Positions 1-8,747 of a stretch of DNA of 64,000 nucleotides are shown piece after piece (the first letter of the stretch is position 1; each line of letters opens with the position of its first letter). This DNA is from Sphingomonas aurantiaca (GTDB lineage Bacteria > Pseudomonadota > Alphaproteobacteria > Sphingomonadales > Sphingomonadaceae). The position numbers were made by a program, and so were the translations under genes. Below the pieces are notes generated by a model that saw only the letters and a list, made by a program, of their open reading frames with translations, had not been told where the DNA came from and did not search any database. The stretch is from positions 186,001 through 250,000 of the forward strand of contig NZ_QAOG01000004.1 in the NCBI RefSeq assembly GCF_003050705.1, written 5' to 3'.

Positions 1-33
1 CCCCGCCGCGATGCCGGACCAAGGTCATTCCTG

Positions 34-399
34 TTATGCGGCGGACGTGATCGGCGCTGGCGTCTGCTGGTGCTGGACCACGCGCCATTCCTCATGTTCG
101 AGCCGGCGCATCGTCGTCGTGCAATAGGCGACATAGCCATCGGCGCCCTCGCGCTGCGCCTCGGCCTTGTAGGCGATCGCGATCAGCCCCTCTTGCGGGC
201 GCATGATCTGCTGCTCGCTGAACGTAACGCTCGACCAGCGCGGTGTCTTCGAGACTGCCTCGATCGCCTGTGCGCCAGTGAGGACGAAGGGCTGCTCCGG
301 CAGCACCATGACGCACTCGTCATCGATGAGTGCGTGATACTGGTCGGCGTCGCCCGTCCAGAGGCTCTCTTCGAAATTCCAAACCCGATTGTCGTCCAT
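34..399 (-). CDS. NTF2-like (DUF4440/SnoaL-type) small protein
   Basis: The 121-residue protein has the aromatic-rich alpha+beta pattern of the NTF2-like/DUF4440 superfamily: an N-terminal helix with a Trp pair, a DECVMVLP strand, and a C-terminal EEWRVVQHQQTP strand. This fold binds small ligands or acts as a stand-alone isomerase or hydrolase, but I see no specific catalytic set and cannot name a substrate. The ATG at 399 is chosen over the longer frame start (468) because it follows an AGGAGAC ribosome-binding site. An ECF-like promoter may lie upstream (425-449). It is a single-gene unit with no functional link to rpsU. Confidence 0.8.
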   Translation of the reverse strand: MDDNRVWNFEESLWTGDADQYHALIDDECVMVLPEQPFVLTGAQAIEAVSKTPRWSSVTFSEQQIMRPQEGLIAIAYKAEAQREGADGYVAYCTTTMRRLEHEEWRVVQHQQTPAPITSAA

Positions 400-424
400 C
401 AAACGTCTCCTGTGTCGGCTAAGG

Positions 425-449
425 AGCGTCAGGGACTCGAATTCGTTCC
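425..449 (-). promoter_or_regulatory. Possible EcfG-type (general stress) promoter
   Basis: On the minus strand GGAAC is followed after 16 nt by CGCT. The alphaproteobacterial EcfG/SigT consensus is GGAAC-N16/17-CGTT, so the -10 has one mismatch. It lies about 26 nt upstream of the NTF2-like start codon, a plausible distance. Short motifs occur by chance, so this stays tentative. Confidence 0.3.
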
Positions 450-642
450 TCGAACAGGACGAAAACACGCGTCAATGTAACGTAGGATAGCTGCGCGGTG
501 CCGCCGAGACGTATCGGTGCGACACACGGTGCTCGCAACGGCATGGCGCATGGCGTATGCACGCAAAAGTGCCGCCGGCGCGCTAAGGGCACCGGACGAC
601 AGGCGGGGGCGGATCGATGGATCCTGCCCCCGTTTCATCATC

Positions 643-669
643 CCAGCGAGCGGCGAACCGCTCGGCTGG
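643..669 (-). terminator. Hairpin downstream of rpsU
   Basis: Read on the minus strand, the arms CCAGCCGAGCGG and CCGCTCGCTGG (one bulged C) enclose a TTCG tetraloop, directly after the rpsU stop codon. There is no clear U-tract, so it may be a weak or Rho-assisted terminator or a stabilising 3' hairpin. Confidence 0.5.
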
Positions 670-674
670 AGGAC

Positions 675-875
675 TTAATTGTCGCGTTCGGCCCGCTTGC
701 GGTCTGCCTTGCGTGCACGGCTCACAGCAGCGGCATGCTCACGTGCGCGCTTCTCCGAGGGCTTCTCGTAGTGACGGCGCAACTTCATTTCACGATAGAC
801 GCCTTCGCGCTGCAGCTTCTTCTTGAGAGCGCGGAGGGCTTGATCGACATTGTTGTCGCGAACGATGATCTGCAT
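675..875 (-). CDS. rpsU: 30S ribosomal protein S21
   Basis: The 66-residue protein starts [20 protein letters not shown], the canonical S21 N-terminus, and ends in the Arg/Lys-rich tail ([20 protein letters not shown]) typical of alphaproteobacterial S21. It binds 16S rRNA in the small subunit near the anti-Shine-Dalgarno region. The start at 875 matches the family length; the frame is open to 995 but the extra residues are not S21-like. It appears monocistronic, with a hairpin after the stop. Confidence 0.95.
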   Translation of the reverse strand: MQIIVRDNNVDQALRALKKKLQREGVYREMKLRRHYEKPSEKRAREHAAAVSRARKADRKRAERDN

Positions 876-1120
876 GGTAGAAAGGCTTTCGACGCGCAGC
901 GGCGCAATGGTGAGTTGCCGTCGCTTTATGGCGCAGTGGCAAGGAAGCCAACCCCGGAAATGCATTGGAAGGCGCAGATCGGCGCTTCCGGGCACGATCC
1001 GGCGCCTTCAATCCGGTAATTTCAGCGGGACCGGTCCCGCAATGGGCGGTCGCAGCCGATACCTGCCGGATCCCGAGTCGCCGATCCGAATCGGCTCGCG
1101 CGCTGGTATCTCGCGTTTCT

Positions 1121-1163
1121 GCGTAGTTCCCGAGGGGCACGGCGCCGATCGCGATCGGGTAGA
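1121..1163 (+). promoter_or_regulatory. FixJ-box-like promoter of the flavoprotein/phosphoketolase operon
   Basis: GCGTAGTTCCCGA at 1121-1133 recurs almost exactly at 9647-9659, as GCGTAATTCCCGA on the minus strand at 9633-9621, and as a variant at 5419-5432. About 24 nt after it lies a -10-like CGGGTAGA (1156-1163) at the same spacing as CGATAGG and CGATAGT in the two other plus-strand copies. It precedes the 1238-5404 operon. The rest of 876-1237 holds no gene that I can support. Assignment to FixJ is by context and by resemblance to GTA...TTCCC-type FixJ sites. Confidence 0.6.
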
Positions 1164-1237
1164 CCGGCCACGACTTTCCGAACTCCGATCCGCCGGTCGC
1201 CGCAGCGCGGGCGGAGCTTTCCTGCGAGGACGTTGCG

Positions 1238-1921
1238 ATGATCGTCGATGAGCGAACTTCACCGGGCGGGGGCCATGCGGTGATCCTGTGCCACCCCGAT
1301 CCGGCGAGCTTCAATCACGCGATCGCACGGACCTACCGCGATACGGTGATCGCGGCCGGGCAGCGCGTCGTCCTGCGCGACCTGTATGCGATCGGGTTCG
1401 ACCCCGTGCTGACCGCGGCGGAGCGCCCGACTCTACCGAGCCCGGCCTGTCGCCAGGACGTGCTGGACGAGATCGCCGCGATCGACGGGTGCGAGGTGTT
1501 CGTGCTGATCTACCCGATCTGGTTCGGGAGCGCGCCGGCGATGCTCAAGGGCTATGTCGAGCGGGTGTTCGGCGCGGGGGTGAAACCCGAGCCGATGCAG
1601 GGCCGGGTACGGACCAACCTGCTCGGGGGACGGCGCCTGCTGAGCTTCTCGACGTCGGCGGCCAACAAGACCTGGCTCGACGAACAGGGTCAGGGTCAGG
1701 GGCTGAACGCTATCTTCGACCAATATATCGTCCACGCCTTCGGGATGCGATCGCAGGAGCATCGGCGATTTACCCAGATCGTGCCGGGCCTGACCCCGTC
1801 TGCCGCCAGCCTCCACCTCCAGGATGTCGCTGCGCAGGCGCGCCGGACCTGCGCGCAGATCGCGTTCGGCGACGAGGCGCTGTTGGCCGATCCGGGACTC
1901 GTCGCGCGCATCGCATGCTGA
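1238..1921 (+). CDS. NAD(P)H:quinone oxidoreductase-like flavoprotein (flavodoxin-2 fold)
   Basis: The 227-residue protein resembles the MdaB/KefF/NQO1-like flavodoxin-2 family: an N-terminal strand then [11 protein letters not shown] (FMN/FAD phosphate loop), [24 protein letters not shown] around residues 90-115 (the conserved YP-W segment at the isoalloxazine), and a central GRR strand. Such enzymes reduce quinones or other acceptors with NAD(P)H in the cytoplasm. It opens the operon with phosphoketolase and acetate kinase and follows a FixJ-like box, which suggests redox balancing under low oxygen. The exact electron acceptor cannot be read from the sequence. Confidence 0.85.
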   Translation: MIVDERTSPGGGHAVILCHPDPASFNHAIARTYRDTVIAAGQRVVLRDLYAIGFDPVLTAAERPTLPSPACRQDVLDEIAAIDGCEVFVLIYPIWFGSAPAMLKGYVERVFGAGVKPEPMQGRVRTNLLGGRRLLSFSTSAANKTWLDEQGQGQGLNAIFDQYIVHAFGMRSQEHRRFTQIVPGLTPSAASLHLQDVAAQARRTCAQIAFGDEALLADPGLVARIAC

Positions 1922-1947
1922 ACCGCATGCCCATCGAAGGAAACCAT

Positions 1948-2007
1948 ATGCCCTACACACCGCGCTCCGCCGCCGATTGCGCGTCACGGCTGCGAAACCG
2001 GACATGA
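1948..2007 (+). CDS. 19-codon leader ORF coupled to phosphoketolase
   Basis: ATG at 1948 follows a GAAGGAAA ribosome-binding site and opens a 19-codon frame ([19 protein letters not shown]) whose TGA overlaps the phosphoketolase start as ATGA. The phosphoketolase ATG itself has no recognisable Shine-Dalgarno sequence, so this small frame probably delivers ribosomes by translational coupling. Whether the peptide has a function, for example as an attenuator, is unknown. Confidence 0.5.
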   Translation: MPYTPRSAADCASRLRNRT

Positions 2008-4388
2008 GCGATGCTGCAACGCTTGCGCCGACCAGGACGCGGCCGCTGTCGCCCGACATGCTGCGCCGGATGGACGCCTATTGGCGCGCCGCAAACTATC
2101 TGTCGGTCGGCCAGATCTATCTGCGCGACAATGCGCTGCTCGAACGGCCGCTGACGATTGCCGACGTCAAGCCGCGGCTGCTCGGCCATTGGGGGACGAC
2201 GCCGGGGCTCAACTTCCTTTACGTCCATCTCAACCGGCTGATCGTCGAGCATGACCTCGACATGATCAACATCATCGGGCCGGGGCATGGCGGGCCGGGG
2301 CTGGTGGCCAACACCTATCTGGAGGGCTCGTACACCGAACGCTATCCGGCGATCGAGCGGAGCCGCAGCGGCATGCACCGGCTGTTCCGGCAATTCTCGT
2401 GGCCGGGCGGGATCCCGAGCCATGTCGCGCCCGAGACGCCGGGATCGATCCATGAGGGCGGCGAGCTCGGCTATTCGCTGGCGCATGCCTATGGCGCGGC
2501 GTTCGACAATCCGGACCTGCTGGTCGCGTGCGTGGTCGGCGACGGCGAGGCGGAGACGGGTGCGCTGGCGGCGAGCTGGCACTCGAACAAGTTCCTCAAC
2601 CCCGCGCGCGACGGCGCGGTGCTGCCGATCCTGCATCTCAACGGCTTCAAGATCGCCAACCCGACGATCCTCGCGCGGATCGACGGGCATGAGCTCGATG
2701 CGTTGCTGCGCGGTTATGGGCATGAGCCCTATTATGTCGGGGGCAGCGATCCGGCCGCCGTCCACCAGCAGCTCGCCGCCGCGCTCGACAAGGCGCTGGC
2801 GAAGATCCAGGCGATCCAGGCCGCGGCGCGCGTGCCGGGCGCGACGGCGGCGCGGCCGCGCTGGCCGATGATCGTGTTCCGCACGCCAAAGGGGTGGACC
2901 GGGCCGAAGATCGTCGACGGCAAGCCGGTCGAGGGTACGTGGCGCGCACATCAGGTGCCGATCGCGGACTTCAAGAACCCTGAGCATCTGCGCCAGCTCG
3001 AGGACTGGATGCGCAGCTATCGCCCCGAAGAGCTGTTCGACGCGTCGGGCAAGTTCCTCGCGGACTATGCGTCGCTCGCGCCGACCGGGCATCGGCGGAT
3101 GGGATCGAACCCGCATGCCAATGGCGGCGAGCTGATGGTGCCGCTGTCGCTGCCCGATTTCCGGGCGTATGCGGTGCCGGTCGAAGCGCCGGGCCAAATG
3201 AAGGCGGAGGCGACGCGCGTGCTGGGGCGTTATCTGCGCGACGTGATGAAGCTCAACCTGGCAAGCGTGAACTTCCGCCTGTTCGGGCCGGACGAGACCG
3301 CGTCGAACCGGCTAGCCGATGTGTACGACGTGTCGGGCAAGGTGTGGATGGCGGAGGTCGAGCCGGTCGACGAGCATCTCGGGCCCGATGGCCGGGTGAT
3401 GGAGGTGCTGAGCGAGCATCTGTGCCAGGGCTGGCTGGAGGGGTATCTGCTGACCGGGCGGCACGGGCTGTTCTCGTGCTACGAGGCGTTCGTCCACATC
3501 GTCGATTCGATGGTCAACCAGCATGCGAAATGGCTGAAGGTCACGCGTGGTATCCCGTGGCGGCGGCCGATCGCGTCGCTCAACTATCTGCTGACGTCGC
3601 ATGTCTGGCGGCAGGATCATAACGGGCTGTCGCATCAGGATCCGGGGTTCATCGATCACGTCGCGAACAAGACCGCGGACGTCGCGCGGATCTATCTGCC
3701 GCCCGATGCGAACTGCCTGCTGTCGGTGGGCGATCACTGCCTGCGCAGCCGCGGCTATGTGAACGTGATCGTCGCGGGCAAGCAGCCCGAATGGCAGTGG
3801 CTCGGGATCGACGCGGCGGTGCGGCACTGCACCGCGGGCGCAGGGATCTGGGACTGGGCGGGCGACGATGCCGACCCCGACGTGGTGATGGCGTGTGCGG
3901 GCGACGTGCCGACGCTCGAGACGCTGGCGGCGGTGACGATGCTGCGCGCCTATGTGCCCGACATCCGCATCCGCGTGGTCAACGTGGTCGACCTGATGAG
4001 CTTGCAGCCGCGATCCGAACATCTGCACGGGCTCGACGAGCGCGAGTTCGATGCGCTGTTCACGACCGACAAGCCGGTGATCTTCGCGTTCCACGGCTAT
4101 CCGGCGATGATCCACAAGCTGACCTATCGACGCGCCAACCATGCGAACATTCATGTCCGCGGCTACAAGGAGATGGGCACGACGACGACACCGTTCGACA
4201 TGGTCGTGCTGAACGATCTCGATCGCTATCGGCTGGCGCTCGACGCGATCGAGCGGATTCCGCGGCTGCGCGATCATGTTCCGCGCGAGACCGCGCGCTA
4301 TTGGACGACGATGGAGCGGCACAAGCTGTATATCGCCGAAGAGGGCGACGATCTGCCGGAGGTGCGTGACTGGCAATGGTCGCGCTAG
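2004..4388 (+). CDS. xfp: Phosphoketolase (xylulose-5-P/fructose-6-P)
   Basis: The 794-residue length is right for the family. A thiamine-diphosphate enzyme, it cleaves xylulose 5-phosphate (and often fructose 6-phosphate) with phosphate to acetyl phosphate plus glyceraldehyde 3-phosphate (or erythrose 4-phosphate). Visible family features are the [10 protein letters not shown] block, the [19 protein letters not shown]hDP/Mg motif, [10 protein letters not shown], and the C-terminal [21 protein letters not shown] 2004 is used because family homology begins just after it and it overlaps the leader ORF; the frame is open upstream to 1824. The next gene, acetate kinase, consumes its product, so this is a complete ATP-yielding shunt. 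Confidence 0.97.
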   Translation: MSDAATLAPTRTRPLSPDMLRRMDAYWRAANYLSVGQIYLRDNALLERPLTIADVKPRLLGHWGTTPGLNFLYVHLNRLIVEHDLDMINIIGPGHGGPGLVANTYLEGSYTERYPAIERSRSGMHRLFRQFSWPGGIPSHVAPETPGSIHEGGELGYSLAHAYGAAFDNPDLLVACVVGDGEAETGALAASWHSNKFLNPARDGAVLPILHLNGFKIANPTILARIDGHELDALLRGYGHEPYYVGGSDPAAVHQQLAAALDKALAKIQAIQAAARVPGATAARPRWPMIVFRTPKGWTGPKIVDGKPVEGTWRAHQVPIADFKNPEHLRQLEDWMRSYRPEELFDASGKFLADYASLAPTGHRRMGSNPHANGGELMVPLSLPDFRAYAVPVEAPGQMKAEATRVLGRYLRDVMKLNLASVNFRLFGPDETASNRLADVYDVSGKVWMAEVEPVDEHLGPDGRVMEVLSEHLCQGWLEGYLLTGRHGLFSCYEAFVHIVDSMVNQHAKWLKVTRGIPWRRPIASLNYLLTSHVWRQDHNGLSHQDPGFIDHVANKTADVARIYLPPDANCLLSVGDHCLRSRGYVNVIVAGKQPEWQWLGIDAAVRHCTAGAGIWDWAGDDADPDVVMACAGDVPTLETLAAVTMLRAYVPDIRIRVVNVVDLMSLQPRSEHLHGLDEREFDALFTTDKPVIFAFHGYPAMIHKLTYRRANHANIHVRGYKEMGTTTTPFDMVVLNDLDRYRLALDAIERIPRLRDHVPRETARYWTTMERHKLYIAEEGDDLPEVRDWQWSR

Positions 4389-5404
4389 TGGCGCGCGCGG
4401 TCGTTCTGGCGCTCAACAGCGGGTCGTCGTCGCTGAAATACGGGCTGTACGCGGTCGAGGATGCGGTGGTCCTGCTGGTTGGCGGGACGATCGAGACGAC
4501 CGACGACCATGGCCATTTCTTCGACGCGATCGAGCGCGCATTGCGGGGGTGGCCGGCGCCGACGGTGATCGGCCACCGGATCGTCCATGGCGGCCCGCAC
4601 CGCGATGCGCATTGCCGGATCGACGATGCGGTGATGGCGGATCTGGCGACGGCGTGCGCGTTCGCGCCGCTGCACGGGCCGGCGTCGCTCGCGCTGATCC
4701 GCGTGGCGGGCGCGCGCTATCCGGGGGTGCCGCAGGTCGCGTGTTTCGATACCGCGTTCCATGCGGGGATGCCCGATCTCGCCACGACGCTGCCGATCCC
4801 GCGCGCCTACCGGGCGAGCGGGATCCGCCGCTATGGCTTCCACGGGCTGTCGTGCGAGTCGATCGTGCGCCAGCTCGGCAGCGAGTTGCCCGCGCGGCTG
4901 GTGATCGCGCATCTCGGCAATGGCGCCAGCGTGACGGCGGTGCGCGATGGCCGGTCGATCGACACCAGCATGGGACTGACCCCGACCGGCGGCGTGATGA
5001 TGGCGACGCGGACGGGCGATCTCGATCCGGGCGTGCTGCTGCACCTGTTGCGCGAAACCGGGCTGGACGCACCCGCGCTGGCGACGCTGGTCGATCATGC
5101 ATCGGGCATGGCCGGGGTGTCCGGGGTGTCCGGGGACATGCGGATCCTGCGCGCCGCCGCGACCGATGAGGCCGACCTCGCGATCCGCATGTTCGAGCGA
5201 TCGGTGTGCAAGCAGGTCGCGGCGATGATCGCCTCGCTCGGGGGGGCGGACATGCTCGTGCTGACCGGCGGGATCGGCGAGCATGACGCGCCGACGGCGC
5301 GCGCGATCCGGGCGGGGCTGGCATGGGTACCGGGGTTGGAAATCCGGATACTGCCCTCGCAGGAAGATGTGCAGATCGCGCGTCACGCCGCCACGCTCGC
5401 CTGA
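4376..5404 (+). CDS. ackA: Acetate kinase
   Basis: The protein converts acetyl phosphate and ADP to acetate and ATP. The N-terminal phosphate-binding motif [13 protein letters not shown], the GHRIVHGG block, FDTAFH, YGFHGLS, HLGNGAS and the C-terminal LTGGIGEHD are all present. At 342 residues it is shorter than the roughly 400-residue E. coli enzyme, as is usual for the compact alphaproteobacterial form. Its start overlaps the phosphoketolase 3' end by 13 nt (GTG at 4388 is an alternative), so the two are translationally coupled. Confidence 0.95.
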   Translation: MVALVARAVVLALNSGSSSLKYGLYAVEDAVVLLVGGTIETTDDHGHFFDAIERALRGWPAPTVIGHRIVHGGPHRDAHCRIDDAVMADLATACAFAPLHGPASLALIRVAGARYPGVPQVACFDTAFHAGMPDLATTLPIPRAYRASGIRRYGFHGLSCESIVRQLGSELPARLVIAHLGNGASVTAVRDGRSIDTSMGLTPTGGVMMATRTGDLDPGVLLHLLRETGLDAPALATLVDHASGMAGVSGVSGDMRILRAAATDEADLAIRMFERSVCKQVAAMIASLGGADMLVLTGGIGEHDAPTARAIRAGLAWVPGLEIRILPSQEDVQIARHAATLA

Positions 5405-5418
5405 CGAAACCCGGGGAT

Positions 5419-5462
5419 TACGTGTTTCCCGATGCCCGACTCTATGGCCCACTCGCGATAGT
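5419..5462 (+). promoter_or_regulatory. FixJ-box-like promoter upstream of a small unknown gene
   Basis: TACGTGTTTCCCGA at 5419-5432 is a variant of the boxes at 1121 and 9647, and GCGATAGTG (5454-5462) sits at the same downstream spacing as the -10-like elements there. It precedes the gene at 5534, which it probably serves independently of the upstream ackA operon. Confidence 0.5.
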
Positions 5463-5533
5463 GTCTTGATGTGGATCAGCTCTCCAGACCCCGCATGGTG
5501 CGGCAGCGGGCGCGGACCAGCGGGGAATTTGCG

Positions 5534-5809
5534 ATGAACGCCATCCAGACCGAGATGCTCTACATCCAGCGCCGCCTCGCTGCCACGCGCGCGATGGCCG
5601 ATGCCGCGGCGGGGCCGTGCGCGCGTGCCGCACATGAGACGCTCGCGCGGCTGTACGCCGCTCGGCTCAACGCACTCGCTGCTGCGGTGCCGTGCCTGAT
5701 CACCGAGCCGGCGGTCGCGACCCCGCGGCGTGCGGTCTTGCCGGTCTTGGCACCGGCGTTGCGACGCGGGGCGCCGCGGCCTCGTTTGACGCTTAAGCTC
5801 GCCAGCTGA
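5534..5809 (+). CDS. Small Ala/Arg-rich protein of unknown function
   Basis: The 91-residue protein has an N-terminal amphipathic helix region (MNAIQTEMLYIQRRLAATRA) and a basic, Pro/Arg-rich C-terminus. I do not recognise a family. ATG 5534 is preferred over 5471 because a GGGGAA sequence lies just upstream and the FixJ-like promoter precedes it. Placement between ackA and the FixLJ genes and behind the shared box suggests membership of the low-oxygen regulon. It converges with the receiver gene, ending 1 nt from that gene's stop. Confidence 0.55.
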   Translation: MNAIQTEMLYIQRRLAATRAMADAAAGPCARAAHETLARLYAARLNALAAAVPCLITEPAVATPRRAVLPVLAPALRRGAPRPRLTLKLAS

Positions 5810-5810
5810 T

Positions 5811-6203
5811 TCAGCCTTCGGACCTGCGACCCGCGATCGATCCGGCGATCGCGGTGAGGAGGGGGGCGTCGCCCGCGGCACGGTCGAGCAGGCGGTCGCC
5901 ATTGCGTTCGGCCGCGTGGACCAGCGCGGGCGCGGGGGCGGTGCCGAGCAGGATCGCGCCGCCGCGCCACCCCGATCGCCGCATCGCGTGGAGCGTGTCC
6001 ATGCCGCTGCCGCCGATATCGACGACGATGCACGCGGCCGCGCGCGAGCGGGGATCCGCGAGCAGCGCCGCGCCGGTCGCATAGGAGCGCACGTCATAGG
6101 CTTCGGAGAGCAGCATGATCTGGCGCGCGCGACGGAGCGCGGGATCGCCGTCGACCAGCGAGACGGCGATGCCGTCATGCGGCGGGATGGGGTGGCTTGT
6201 CAT
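5811..6203 (-). CDS. Stand-alone receiver-like protein, degenerate
   Basis: The 130-residue protein has the shape of a CheY-like receiver: SLVDGDPALRRARQIMLL (acidic pocket DGD), ACIVVDIGGSGMDT with candidate phosphoacceptor Asp near residue 62, and a third strand AILLGTA. The usual Thr/Ser is an Ala-flanked GT and the conserved Lys near the end is absent, so phosphorylation chemistry may be lost or altered. It has no output domain and lies 69 nt downstream of fixJ in the same direction. It may be a phosphate sink or an anti-kinase of FixL (a role known for FixT-type proteins), which is an inference. Confidence 0.75.
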   Translation of the reverse strand: MTSHPIPPHDGIAVSLVDGDPALRRARQIMLLSEAYDVRSYATGAALLADPRSRAAACIVVDIGGSGMDTLHAMRRSGWRGGAILLGTAPAPALVHAAERNGDRLLDRAAGDAPLLTAIAGSIAGRRSEG

Positions 6204-6272
6204 CGGGCGTCCTTGTCGGACCCCTGGATGCCATGCGCGTCCGCATGCGTCTGTACGTAGTAGGCGAGGGGG

Positions 6273-6905
6273 TTAGCCAGGCTCGGCAGGATCGCCCAGC
6301 CCCGCCGCAAATGCGATGCGCAGGACGTCCGACAGGCTGCGCGCGGCCAGTTTGTCCATCAGGTTGGCGCGGTGGACCTCGACGGTGCGCGTGGCGATGT
6401 CGAGGTCGAACGCGATCAGCTTGTTCGGACGGCCGAGCACCATGCCGTCGAGCACGTCGCGTTCGCGCGGGGTGAGCGCGGCGAGCCTGATGCGCGCATC
6501 GACCGCGGCGAGATGCTCCCGGTTCGTCCGTGCGGCGTGCGCGAGCGCGGTCTCGATTGCGGCGAGCAAGGCGGTGCGTTCGAACGGCTTTTCGAGAAAC
6601 TCGATCGCGCCGGCCTTGATCGCGCGGACCGCCAGCGTCACGTCGCCGTGCCCGGTCAGCATGATCACCGGCAGCGCGATGCCCGACTGGGCGAGCCGCG
6701 CCTGCACCTCCAGTCCGTCGAGATCGGGCATCCGCACGTCGAGCAGCACGCAACCGCGAGTCTCGCGCGTGACCGCCTTCAGGAACTGCGTGCCGCTGGG
6801 ATAGGTCTCGACCGCATAGCCGCCCTTGCGCAGGAGGAAGCCGATCGACTGGCGGATCGCCTCGTCGTCGTCGACGATATGGACGATGCGGGTCGGATCG
6901 GTCAC
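6273..6905 (-). CDS. fixJ: FixJ-family two-component response regulator
   Basis: The 210-residue protein has an N-terminal receiver (HIVDDDEAIRQS acidic pocket, phosphoacceptor D56 in LLDVRMPDLDG, T84, K106 in FLEKPF) and a C-terminal LuxR/NarL-type helix-turn-helix (LTPRERDVLDGMVLGRPNK ... TRTVEVHRANLMDKL, residues about 144-187). FixJ proteins phosphorylated by FixL activate low-oxygen genes. The start is GTG 6905, overlapping the fixL stop as GTGA, so both are co-translated. Candidate targets are the four GCGTA-n-TTCCCGA boxes in this window. Confidence 0.92.
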   Translation of the reverse strand: MTDPTRIVHIVDDDEAIRQSIGFLLRKGGYAVETYPSGTQFLKAVTRETRGCVLLDVRMPDLDGLEVQARLAQSGIALPVIMLTGHGDVTLAVRAIKAGAIEFLEKPFERTALLAAIETALAHAARTNREHLAAVDARIRLAALTPRERDVLDGMVLGRPNKLIAFDLDIATRTVEVHRANLMDKLAARSLSDVLRIAFAAGLGDPAEPG

Positions 6906-8626
6906 CGGCGTTGCCCTTCGTCGACTGTTTCAGAGGAATCCGGGCGGGCGGCGAGCGGCACGGTGAAATGGAAGGCGGTGCCGCCGGTGGCGATTCCCTC
7001 CGCCCAGATCCGTCCGCCATGCGCCTCGACGATCGTCCGGCAGATCGACAGGCCGAGCCCCATGCCGTCCTCCTTGGTGGTCGCGAACGCCTCGAACAGG
7101 CGCGCGCGCACCGCGGCGTCGATCCCGGCGCCGGTGTCGGCGACGGTGATCTGCATGCAGCCGTCGCGTTCCGGCGCGGTGGCGATCGTCAGTACCTTGT
7201 CGGGCGAGGCCGCCATCGACTGAATCGCGTTGCGGATCAGGTTGACGAGCACCTGCTGGATCTGGATGCGATCCACGAGCACCATCGCGCCGCCCGGTGC
7301 GACATGGGTGGCGACGGTGATCCCCGCCTCGCGCGCGCCGAGCAGGCCGAGGCTGGTCGCCTCCTCGACGAGCAGGTCGAGCCGTTCGTCGCGGAACCCG
7401 GTATCGCCGCCGTCGACGAACGCGCGGACCCGCCGGACGATCGCGCCTGCGCGCAACGACTGGGCCGCCGCCAGCTCCAGCGCCTCGGCGATCTCCGAAA
7501 GCAACGCGTCGGGGCTGTCGCCGATCATCGCCCGTGCCGCCTCCAGATAATTGGCGATCGCGGTCAGCGGCTGGTTGATCTCGTGCGCGAGCGTCGACGC
7601 CATCGTCCCCATCGCGCTGACCCGCGAGACATGGACGAGCTCGGACTGAAGCTCCTGCAGGCGGCGTTCGGTCGCACGGCGGTTGGTGAGATCGCGGATG
7701 AACCCGGTGAAGATTCGTTCGCCCGCGATCGACGCCTCGCCGACCGCGAGCTCGATCGGGAAGGTCTCGCCGCCGTTGCGCATCGCGCGCTCGAGCCGGA
7801 CGTTGCCGATCACGTGGCGCTCGCCCGTCTCGCGGTAGGTGCGCAGATGCCGGTCGTGATCGCGCGCCTCGGTCTGCGGCATCAGCATCGCGACGTTCTG
7901 GCCGATGACGTCGCTCGCCGCATAGCCGAAGACGAGTTCGGCCGCGGCGCTGAACGACGAGACGATGCCGTTTTCGTTCATCACGATCATCGCATCGGGG
8001 ACGGTGTTCAGGATCGAGCGGAGATGATGTTCGCGCCGCACGATCGCGGCCTCGGCGGCCTTGTCCTGCGTGATGTCACGGATGACCTTGCCGAACCCGC
8101 GCAGCGCGCCCGCGTCGTCGTGGAGCGCGGTGATCGTGACGTGCGCGAGGAATTCGGAGCCGTCCTTGCGGACCCGCCAGCTCTCCTCCTCGATCCGTCC
8201 GCAGGCGTGCGCGCGCGCGAGGTCGGCGTGCGGCCTGCCCGCGGCGATATCGTCGGCGGGATAGAAGATCGCGAAGTCGCGGCCGATGATCTCCGCTTCG
8301 CCCCAGCCCTTGATCCGCTCGGCGCCGCGGTTCCAGATCGTCACCCGGCCCTGCGGATCGAGCATGTAGATCGCATAGGTCGTGGCGCCATCGATCAGCA
8401 GCCCGAGTTCCTCCGCCAGCGTCGCATCGCCGCGCGCGACGGACTCGGGCGTCTCGTGGCGCTCCCCAGATTGGGACGCGATCACGCGGGCGGTACGATT
8501 GCTCGTGGCGCGAAGCGGCAAGTCATTGAGCGATGGGCCCTGTTCGGCGAACGGTTCCGATCCGCCGGGAGTCGAGGTATCGACAGCCGACATCGCAACA
8601 TGACCCATGTTAGGCAAATTAGCCAC
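6902..8626 (-). CDS. fixL: FixL-type haem-PAS oxygen-sensing histidine kinase
   Basis: From the GTG at 8626 (AAGGAG upstream, 12 nt spacing; ATGs at 8608 and 8593 are alternatives) the protein has 574 residues: PAS1 (about 70-190), PAS2 (about 200-315), HisKA with LAHEINQPL (H348) and HATPase_c. PAS2 carries DHDRHLRTYRETGERH then VIGNVR. Aligned from memory with Bradyrhizobium FixL, H257 matches the haem ligand H200 and R277, exactly 20 residues on, matches the O2-contacting R220. The linker QELQSELVHVSR is also FixL-like. No transmembrane segment is seen, so it is a soluble sensor. Confidence 0.92.
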   Translation of the reverse strand: MANLPNMGHVAMSAVDTSTPGGSEPFAEQGPSLNDLPLRATSNRTARVIASQSGERHETPESVARGDATLAEELGLLIDGATTYAIYMLDPQGRVTIWNRGAERIKGWGEAEIIGRDFAIFYPADDIAAGRPHADLARAHACGRIEEESWRVRKDGSEFLAHVTITALHDDAGALRGFGKVIRDITQDKAAEAAIVRREHHLRSILNTVPDAMIVMNENGIVSSFSAAAELVFGYAASDVIGQNVAMLMPQTEARDHDRHLRTYRETGERHVIGNVRLERAMRNGGETFPIELAVGEASIAGERIFTGFIRDLTNRRATERRLQELQSELVHVSRVSAMGTMASTLAHEINQPLTAIANYLEAARAMIGDSPDALLSEIAEALELAAAQSLRAGAIVRRVRAFVDGGDTGFRDERLDLLVEEATSLGLLGAREAGITVATHVAPGGAMVLVDRIQIQQVLVNLIRNAIQSMAASPDKVLTIATAPERDGCMQITVADTGAGIDAAVRARLFEAFATTKEDGMGLGLSICRTIVEAHGGRIWAEGIATGGTAFHFTVPLAARPDSSETVDEGQRR

Positions 8627-8747
8627 TATACGCCAATACTCCTTCGATCGCCGTGATCGCAAACAGGATCGTGCCGCCAATCCCTAGTCTTGGATTTATT
8701 ACCGCGAGCGTTCCCAGATACTTGTGGATTGCACGGCGTGTCATCGC

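Noticed and set aside
1953..3197. Long minus-strand frame over phosphoketolase, and similar ones at 4385-6178, 6911-8656, 11157-12740, 16073-17305 and 51546-53270
   Set aside because: They are antisense to well-supported genes, Arg/Pro/His-rich and without domain pattern, as expected in GC-rich DNA.
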